DNA from: CBDFKV01 sp965249035 | GTDB taxonomy: Bacteria; Pseudomonadota; Gammaproteobacteria; Arenicellales; Poriferihabitantaceae | Assembly: GCA_965249035.1 (NCBI GenBank) | Contig: CBDFKV010000007.1 | Span: 1,550,001-1,614,000 of the forward strand | Direction: 5' to 3' | Length of the DNA stretch: 64,000 nucleotides | Part shown: positions 59,264 to 64,000 of the stretch, in pieces | Numbering within the stretch: position 1 is the stretch's first letter | Layout of the letters: the number at the start of each line of letters is the position of its first letter | Notes under the pieces: model-generated | Database searches by the model: none | What the model saw: only the letters and a program-made list of their open reading frames with translations | Told to the model about the DNA's origin: nothing | Translations under genes and position numbers: made by a program

Positions 59264-59821
59264 TCAAGAATCCAGCAGATCACTCAATTCAGAAAGTGCG
59301 TTGTCAAAATCATCGTTAATTACGTGGTGGGTATATTCATCCTGATGGCTTAATTCATTTCTCGCGTCACGCATACGCCGCTCAATGACTTCTTCTGAAT
59401 CCTGCCCCCGCGCAACCAGCCGCTGGCGCAAAACCTCAATCGACGGAGGCAAAATAAACACGCTATCCACCATTGGTTTGTTGTCACGAACCTGACGCGC
59501 TCCCTGCCAATCAATATCAAGAATGACGTGCTTACCCTGTTGATTTAAAGCCTCAACACTTGCTAGCGAAGTACCGTATAAATGATCAAATACCTGGGCG
59601 TGCTCAAGAAAAGAATTATCTTCAATCATCGACTCAAACGTTTTCTTATCAGTAAAATGATAATCCACACCCTCTACTTCCCCCTCGCGCATCGCGCGAG
59701 TCGTGTGCGAGACCGCTAACGCAACATCATCACGAGACGTAATCAGCGCCCTGGCCAAACTGGTCTTGCCGCAACCCGATGGCGCAGAAAAGATGACCAT
59801 TTTTTTCTTGGCGTCAGTCAT
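59264..59821 (-). CDS. gmk: Guanylate kinase
   Basis: A 185-residue guanylate kinase. P-loop F-S-A-P-S-G-C-G-K-T-S; GMP-binding S-H-T-T-R-A-M-R-E-G-E-V-E-G-V-D-Y-H-F and I-D-W-Q-G-A-R-Q-V. It phosphorylates GMP to GDP, feeding (p)ppGpp synthesis by the adjacent spoT. About 20 residues shorter than common homologues, lost at the C-terminus, but all catalytic segments are present. Confidence 0.96.
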   Translation of the reverse strand: MTDAKKKMVIFSAPSGCGKTSLARALITSRDDVALAVSHTTRAMREGEVEGVDYHFTDKKTFESMIEDNSFLEHAQVFDHLYGTSLASVEALNQQGKHVILDIDWQGARQVRDNKPMVDSVFILPPSIEVLRQRLVARGQDSEEVIERRMRDARNELSHQDEYTHHVINDDFDNALSELSDLLDS

Positions 59822-59838
59822 AAGTAGTGCCCTGCTGC

Positions 59839-60705
59839 TTATTCCACATTCTGGACCTGTTCGCGGACTTGATCGATCAATACTTTCAAAGACACGGAAG
59901 CTTGGGTCATTCTTTCATCAAATGCTTTTGAGCCCAGTGTATTGGCCTCACGGTTGAGTTCTTGGGTCATAAAATCGAGCCGCTTTCCGCAGGGTTTATT
60001 GCTGACAATGATTAAATCCATTTCTTTAAAGTGGCTCTCTAATCGATCCAGCTCTTCAGCCACATCGCCTTTGGAAACCATCAGCGCGATCTCCTGATTT
60101 AAACGCACAGGGTCTAGGTCCTCGCTGGTTAATTCATTCAACCGGCTTTGCCACCGCTGTATTTTAAGTTGCTCAAGCCGAGGTAACTCGCCTTTTAGAG
60201 CTGAGACAATGTCGCGCATTTCATTCAATCGCACAACAATCATTTTTTCTAACCGCGACCCTTCACTATGGCGGGCATCAATCAGTCTCTTAAGTGCGCT
60301 ATCCAGCGCTTTAAACACAGCCACTTCAACCGCTTTCTCATCGACAGCTGCAGCGCCCATCACACCCGGCCAAGCCAAAACTTCACCAACACTTAATGGT
60401 TGTGCCGCAGGGATAACAGTAGCAACCTGCTGTTGCCAGTTCTGTAGATTTTCAATCAAGCTTTGATCCAACAGCGTGGTATCCACACCACCATGTCGTA
60501 CCAAACTAAGCGTTGCATCTATCCGGCCGCGGGCGAGCTTAGCCGCGATAGCTTCACGAATTTTAGCTTCATACGGTCTGCCCAAATCTCCCAGCTTTAA
60601 ACTTAAATCGAGATAGCGGTGATTAACCGAGCGTATCTCCCAGCTTGCTACCAGTGCTTCCCCGCTGGCTTCGCCATGTGCGTAGGCGGTCATACTATTG
60701 AGCAT
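59839..60705 (-). CDS. yicC: YicC/YloC-family endoribonuclease
   Basis: A 288-residue YicC protein. N-terminal S-M-T-A-Y-A-H and E-I-R-S-V-N-H-R-Y-L-D-L-S, C-terminal D-L-I-I-V-S-N-K-P-C-G-K-R-L-D-F-M-T-Q-E-L-N-R-E-A-N-T-L-G-S-K match the family throughout. YicC relatives cleave RNA and promote decay of RyhB. It is 17 bp upstream of gmk in the transcript. Assignment is secure. Confidence 0.95.
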   Translation of the reverse strand: MLNSMTAYAHGEASGEALVASWEIRSVNHRYLDLSLKLGDLGRPYEAKIREAIAAKLARGRIDATLSLVRHGGVDTTLLDQSLIENLQNWQQQVATVIPAAQPLSVGEVLAWPGVMGAAAVDEKAVEVAVFKALDSALKRLIDARHSEGSRLEKMIVVRLNEMRDIVSALKGELPRLEQLKIQRWQSRLNELTSEDLDPVRLNQEIALMVSKGDVAEELDRLESHFKEMDLIIVSNKPCGKRLDFMTQELNREANTLGSKAFDERMTQASVSLKVLIDQVREQVQNVE

Positions 60706-60820
60706 TGATCAAATTCTCGTGATTTAAAGATACAGACTGTAGCAAATTCCCGACTGAAAATTACACGCGTCTAAACCTGCGTCTCGAGCCCCTCTATGAT
60801 GCTTCCGCGACAAAACCACA

Positions 60821-61285
60821 TCAGCGCTTGAGTATGATGATATTGGTGTCCGCTTGGTGACCCTCAACGAATACAAAGTCTGCCAAATTAATTGAGTTCT
60901 TTGAAACTGGGCCATAAAGCGTGGTCCAATCTTCATTATCATAGGCATCGATCATGGTTATCTGTCCGATCCCATTGACTTTCCCTACTAGTTTCGAAGC
61001 AACGCCTGACTCAATACTGGTTTGAATGGTTACCTTCTCACCAACGTGACGAATAACCGCAGTCATTGGCTCATACCGCCCCTCAATACTCTTAAAATAG
61101 CCCGCCCAGTCATCACCATTAAGATTTGGTCCAATCACCGCTTCGGTTAAATTCGGCTCAACTATTTCGGGTTCGGGCTCTGCGGCAGCCTGACCAGCAC
61201 CGCTGTCGCTTGAAGAGCTATCATCACAAGCCGCTACGAGCAGCGCAAGTAGAGTGGACATTAACAACGCTTTTAATATCTTCAT
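60821..61285 (-). CDS. Putative lipoprotein
   Basis: A 154-residue lipoprotein. Signal residues 1-20 with lipobox L-V-A-A-C at residues 16-20. A Ser/Asp/Ala/Glu/Pro-rich linker of about 25 residues follows; the rest is a small beta-rich domain (G-E-K-V-T-I-Q-T-S-I-E-S-G-V-A). Family not recognised. Located between yicC and the glycosyltransferase gene, with gaps of about 115 bp on each side, so likely its own unit. Confidence 0.7.
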   Translation of the reverse strand: MKILKALLMSTLLALLVAACDDSSSSDSGAGQAAAEPEPEIVEPNLTEAVIGPNLNGDDWAGYFKSIEGRYEPMTAVIRHVGEKVTIQTSIESGVASKLVGKVNGIGQITMIDAYDNEDWTTLYGPVSKNSINLADFVFVEGHQADTNIIILKR

Positions 61286-61397
61286 TGTATTCTTGGTTTG
61301 CCTGAATAAAGTAGGGTTAGCTCAAAATCGCGCGCGATTATAGTCGCTCTGTTTATCGTCGGGAAGCGATCTTTTTCGGGTTTAAGCGGGTGTTCAA

Positions 61398-62549
61398 CTA
61401 AAGTTGAGCGTATATCGCCAGCAATCGCTCTCGAAACCGTTTAAACGAAAACCGGGTTTCAGCATCAGATTTGGCTTTAATAGCCAATTGCTGCGCGAGT
61501 TCCGGTTGCTCAACTAGACGCTGAAACCCTAACGCCATCGACGTCGCATCCGGCTCCACCAAATACGCATTGTCGTCATCCAAAACCTGCGTATGAGACG
61601 CAATTTTGGTCGCTACGATGGGCTTTTCGGCGGCTAGGTAGGTATATATCTTCATTGGCGTATTCACACCTTTAAGCCGTGGCGATACCAAAATATCGCC
61701 CTGCGCTAAAAACTGAGCTAATAAACCCACAGGCCGTGGCCCCAAGAAATGCACACGCTCAGCGATGCCAAGTTCTCGTGCTTGCGCCTGATATTTCTCG
61801 ATGTCTTGCACAATACCGCCAATCACTAAAAACCCCAGTGAGTCAGGAATCCCAGGCTGCGCTAAAGACTCCAATACCAGCCCAACCCCTTGGTAATGTT
61901 CTAAATTACCGATATAAAGTGCTTTGGTGGGATATTGGGGTAGCAGCGCACTTAAATCATCGGCATGCCCTTCACCACCAGCTATTTGGTTGTCTGAAAC
62001 GTCTTCTAGAATATCAACCGGCGTTGCAACGCCGTAGGCCAACGCCTTATCAGCAAGTGCCTGACAAACCGCCAGCACTCGGCTAGATCGCTTGACCGCG
62101 ATCTTTTCAGCCCAGTCCAACGGTGCCCGCAAGGCGTTCAGCCAAGTATGGCGTTCAACCAGTTGATCACTCATCGACGAATCCATGTCGTAAACGACTT
62201 TTGAGCCTTTGATACGAGCACAAATAATGGCGATGAAAACAGATTCTTCCACTGCATGAATGACATCGTAGCGTTGTTGCACGCAGGCTTTTATGGTGGC
62301 AAACAACATGACACCATCAAGTACTAATTTCCGAAAGGAAAACCCTACCGGCAGACCCCCGAACAACGGTAACCACTTACCCACACGCTGAATACGAGTA
62401 TTAACCAGCGGCAAATCCTTACCACCGGGGAAAGTCATCAAATCAATTTCGTTCCCTGCTTCACCCAGCACCTTGGCAAGGTTATAGATAGCAATAGGTG
62501 TGCCTCGCTCAGAGTAAAACGGCTGAGGTGCTAACAATAGTATTTTCAT
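61398..62549 (-). CDS. Glycosyltransferase, family 4 type
   Basis: A 383-residue GT-B enzyme. It starts M-K-I-L-L-L-A-P-Q-P-F-Y-S-E-R-G-T-P-I-A and has a C-terminal E-x7-E-like region in V-N-T-P-M-K-I-Y-T-Y-L-A-A-E-K-P-I-V-A-T and V-D-I-L-E-D-V nearer the middle. No transmembrane span; peripheral at the inner membrane. It would add a sugar to a surface glycan. The small protein at 62606 and the HAD-like gene before it on this strand suggest a polysaccharide locus that continues beyond the window. Confidence 0.87.
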   Translation of the reverse strand: MKILLLAPQPFYSERGTPIAIYNLAKVLGEAGNEIDLMTFPGGKDLPLVNTRIQRVGKWLPLFGGLPVGFSFRKLVLDGVMLFATIKACVQQRYDVIHAVEESVFIAIICARIKGSKVVYDMDSSMSDQLVERHTWLNALRAPLDWAEKIAVKRSSRVLAVCQALADKALAYGVATPVDILEDVSDNQIAGGEGHADDLSALLPQYPTKALYIGNLEHYQGVGLVLESLAQPGIPDSLGFLVIGGIVQDIEKYQAQARELGIAERVHFLGPRPVGLLAQFLAQGDILVSPRLKGVNTPMKIYTYLAAEKPIVATKIASHTQVLDDDNAYLVEPDATSMALGFQRLVEQPELAQQLAIKAKSDAETRFSFKRFRERLLAIYAQL

Positions 62550-62605
62550 CCTGTTGCGACCAACTCAATCTTTCCAGCACCCTTATTCATTGTACTAACC
62601 ACCTG

Positions 62606-62845
62606 TTAACGGCCACGTACTTTTGAGAGCAGAGATATCATTCGGTCAAACCATTTCTTGTGCTTTATTTTCAGTGTCGCCATTGCTCTCCCAAAACGGT
62701 GACGCAGCCAGATGCTCACCAGCCAAACAATTCCTGGCCCACTGCCAAAATTGCCAAAGCGAAACACTTTCCAGCGTAAAAAATTCATCAAAATTCTTTG
62801 CGCTGGCAATGTTTCAAGATCATAGCGTTGGTTGGTAGATTTCAT
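62606..62845 (-). CDS. Small hypothetical protein
   Basis: A 79-residue protein whose ATG (62843-62845) shares one base with the TAA of the preceding gene, so translation is likely coupled. Rich in basic and aromatic residues with one hydrophobic stretch (G-P-G-I-V-W-L-V-S-I-W-L). Could be a membrane-associated helper of the glycan locus. Family not recognised; coding is moderately supported by the overlap. Confidence 0.55.
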   Translation of the reverse strand: MKSTNQRYDLETLPAQRILMNFLRWKVFRFGNFGSGPGIVWLVSIWLRHRFGRAMATLKIKHKKWFDRMISLLSKVRGR

Positions 62846-64000
62846 TATTGCCCCAAAAATCGTGAAGTGTGTACCAAATACCAGTACAAGCGCACAAACG
62901 GGTTATAGCGCAACTTGGCTTTACTCAATGTCCACAATGTTTCGTCATTCTTAATCGCATTTTTTGATGGCTTATGCTTGCCGAAAAAATCGTCTTGATG
63001 TGATTGGTGCCGGACTCTCAGGATTTCTTTGGTTTTCGGGAACGCCACTTTACTTAAATACATGAAATTCAGCCATGGCTTCAATTCACCCGTATTGTAT
63101 TGATAGATTTGCGCTGCCGGCCCGTAACGCCGCGCGCAGTCAATGATCCCTTCATGCAAAGGACGATAGTATTTGCTTTGCTCAACTTCATCCTGCCCGA
63201 TAGCGTCATCGGTATGGCGAAAAACTAACCGTGGTTCACCATTGGCTTCTTGCTCATAACCAACCAAGGTAGGGTGTGGCGCCCTACAAATTTCTTCCAG
63301 AACTGGTTTAATCGTATTCGTCATCGCTGAATAAAAACTAGTGCGAAAGACATCACTAATCAAGCCTTCCAAGCTGATTTTAAAATCGCTCTGATACGGA
63401 ACTAAGCGGATCGCGCCCAGAACAAAGCCGAAAATGTGTGGCGTATCCTGCCGACCATCAATGGCTTCAGCCAGATAGTGCTGAATCGTTCCCAGCCAAC
63501 CAATATCTACTAGAGCGACACGATCCGATTCAAAAAAACGCTCACTCTCCAAATAGGCTTGAAAAGCCCTGTTTGGAGCGCTGGTCTGCTTTTTGACTGC
63601 AGCTTGAAACTCTGGATCATCCAATACCATTGGGAATTTTGTGGCTGCTTCCAAACTAAAATCAGCGGCATTGGCGCCGATGGGGTCGTCGATACTCAGT
63701 CCATGCCGATCCAAAAATGGTGCCAACGCCTCCGCATCCAACTTAAAAATACGGCAAATATCCCGAAAATCACGATTGCCCGCCGGAAACCGCGCCACTT
63801 GCGCATCAACCGGAGTCAGCCCCACATTGCCACATGCAGCTGATGCCAGCCCCATGCGACTGACATATAGGTAAGAAGCTTCAGGTGCGTCACCGTGGGG
63901 ATAAAACCATGGCACTAACTCGTCCCAGATTTGTTTGAACATCCAGCCTTCACGCGAACAAAAATAGACGCGCTGGATATCTTCATCCTTACAACGCTCA
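62845..64000 (-). CDS. Partial HAD-like polysaccharide-locus protein (5' end off window)
   Basis: The frame stays open across 63942 to the window edge, so the true start is outside. The last 19 codons before the internal ATG read R-V-Y-F-C-S-R-E-G-W-M-F, resembling the Y-F-L-S-R-E/D-G segment of predicted HAD-superfamily proteins (COG5610 type) linked to capsule or LPS loci. At least 385 residues are visible, helical, no signal. Function uncertain; the missing N-terminus may hold the HAD nucleophile domain. It is followed directly by the small coupled gene. Confidence 0.6.
   Translation of the reverse strand, partial: ERCKDEDIQRVYFCSREGWMFKQIWDELVPWFYPHGDAPEASYLYVSRMGLASAACGNVGLTPVDAQVARFPAGNRDFRDICRIFKLDAEALAPFLDRHGLSIDDPIGANAADFSLEAATKFPMVLDDPEFQAAVKKQTSAPNRAFQAYLESERFFESDRVALVDIGWLGTIQHYLAEAIDGRQDTPHIFGFVLGAIRLVPYQSDFKISLEGLISDVFRTSFYSAMTNTIKPVLEEICRAPHPTLVGYEQEANGEPRLVFRHTDDAIGQDEVEQSKYYRPLHEGIIDCARRYGPAAQIYQYNTGELKPWLNFMYLSKVAFPKTKEILRVRHQSHQDDFFGKHKPSKNAIKNDETLWTLSKAKLRYNPFVRLYWYLVHTSRFLGQ

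Noticed and set aside
1..64000. CRISPR array
   Set aside because: No regularly spaced direct repeats were seen.

Overview
The window looks like chromosomal DNA of a free-living, probably marine, aerobic gammaproteobacterium. The support is the yicC-gmk-rpoZ-spoT housekeeping block, a LiuR-controlled branched-chain acyl-CoA degradation region, an OxyR/rubrerythrin peroxide locus and moderate base composition. I cannot name the genus. No prophage, conjugative module, CRISPR array or rRNA operon is visible.

Layout. 1-5 kb is an accessory patch: a TTG-start lipoprotein, REP-like palindromes, a DUF262-HNH (restriction-like) gene cut in two by an IS1595-family element, and a truncated 97%-identical copy of the neighbouring MocR regulator. 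4.5-12.5 kb holds the intact MocR gene divergent from a molybdopterin oxidoreductase, a LysE exporter, a GcvA-like LysR, an unknown small protein, a MITE-like repeat, GNAT/DUF5680 genes and a periplasmic DsrE protein. 12.7-21.9 kb is a leucine/isovalerate (liu) operon behind a LiuR operator: isovaleryl-CoA dehydrogenase, thiolase, second acyl-CoA dehydrogenase, both methylcrotonyl-CoA carboxylase subunits, HMG-CoA lyase, an AhpD-like protein and a hot-dog thioesterase. A large NAD-glutamate dehydrogenase follows. 25-38 kb continues acyl-CoA metabolism: a Nudix/metallo-beta-lactamase fusion, FadE-like dehydrogenase, a crotonase homologue lacking both catalytic glutamates, acyl-CoA synthetase plus AcuI-like reductase, HAD dehalogenase-like protein, canonical crotonase, 3-hydroxybutyryl-CoA dehydrogenase, fused isobutyryl-CoA mutase (icmF) and the MerR regulator LiuR. 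Near-identical 20-bp operators sit in promoter spacers at 12.7, 28.4 and 37.7 kb, so the liu operon, the FadE-like gene, icmF and liuR look like one regulon. The chemistry runs branched acyl-CoA -> (IcmF) linear acyl-CoA -> crotonyl-CoA -> 3-hydroxybutyryl-CoA -> acetoacetyl-CoA -> acetyl-CoA, beside the MCC/HMG-CoA route.

38-48 kb: PPOX-fold protein, orphan LivF ATPase, DMT permease, CbpA, DUF1499, HIT-like and truncated-haemoglobin genes, then a peroxide-defence set (rubrerythrin, CCG-domain Fe-S protein, DUF3501, DyP peroxidase, OxyR with C199/C208). 48.7-49.8 kb is a second IS copy, encoding the same transposase, with its own 8-bp target duplication. 50-53.8 kb encodes two exported proteins of unknown role (vWA protein; anchored five-repeat beta-sandwich protein) behind a structured leader and a 29-codon ORF overlapping the vWA start by ATGA. 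54-64 kb: tRNA-Ser(UGA) with an interrupted tRNA-like relic beside it, nagZ, L,D-transpeptidase, low-Mr phosphatase, spoT, rpoZ with a long acidic tail, gmk, yicC, a lipoprotein and three surface-polysaccharide-type genes, the last running off the window.

Strongest points for follow-up: the split DUF262-HNH gene restored in frame by precise excision, the LiuR/IcmF regulon, the leader-peptide/vWA/repeat-protein locus, the MITE family, and the interrupted tRNA-Ser relic. Functional statements rest on motif recognition by eye; no database search was run.
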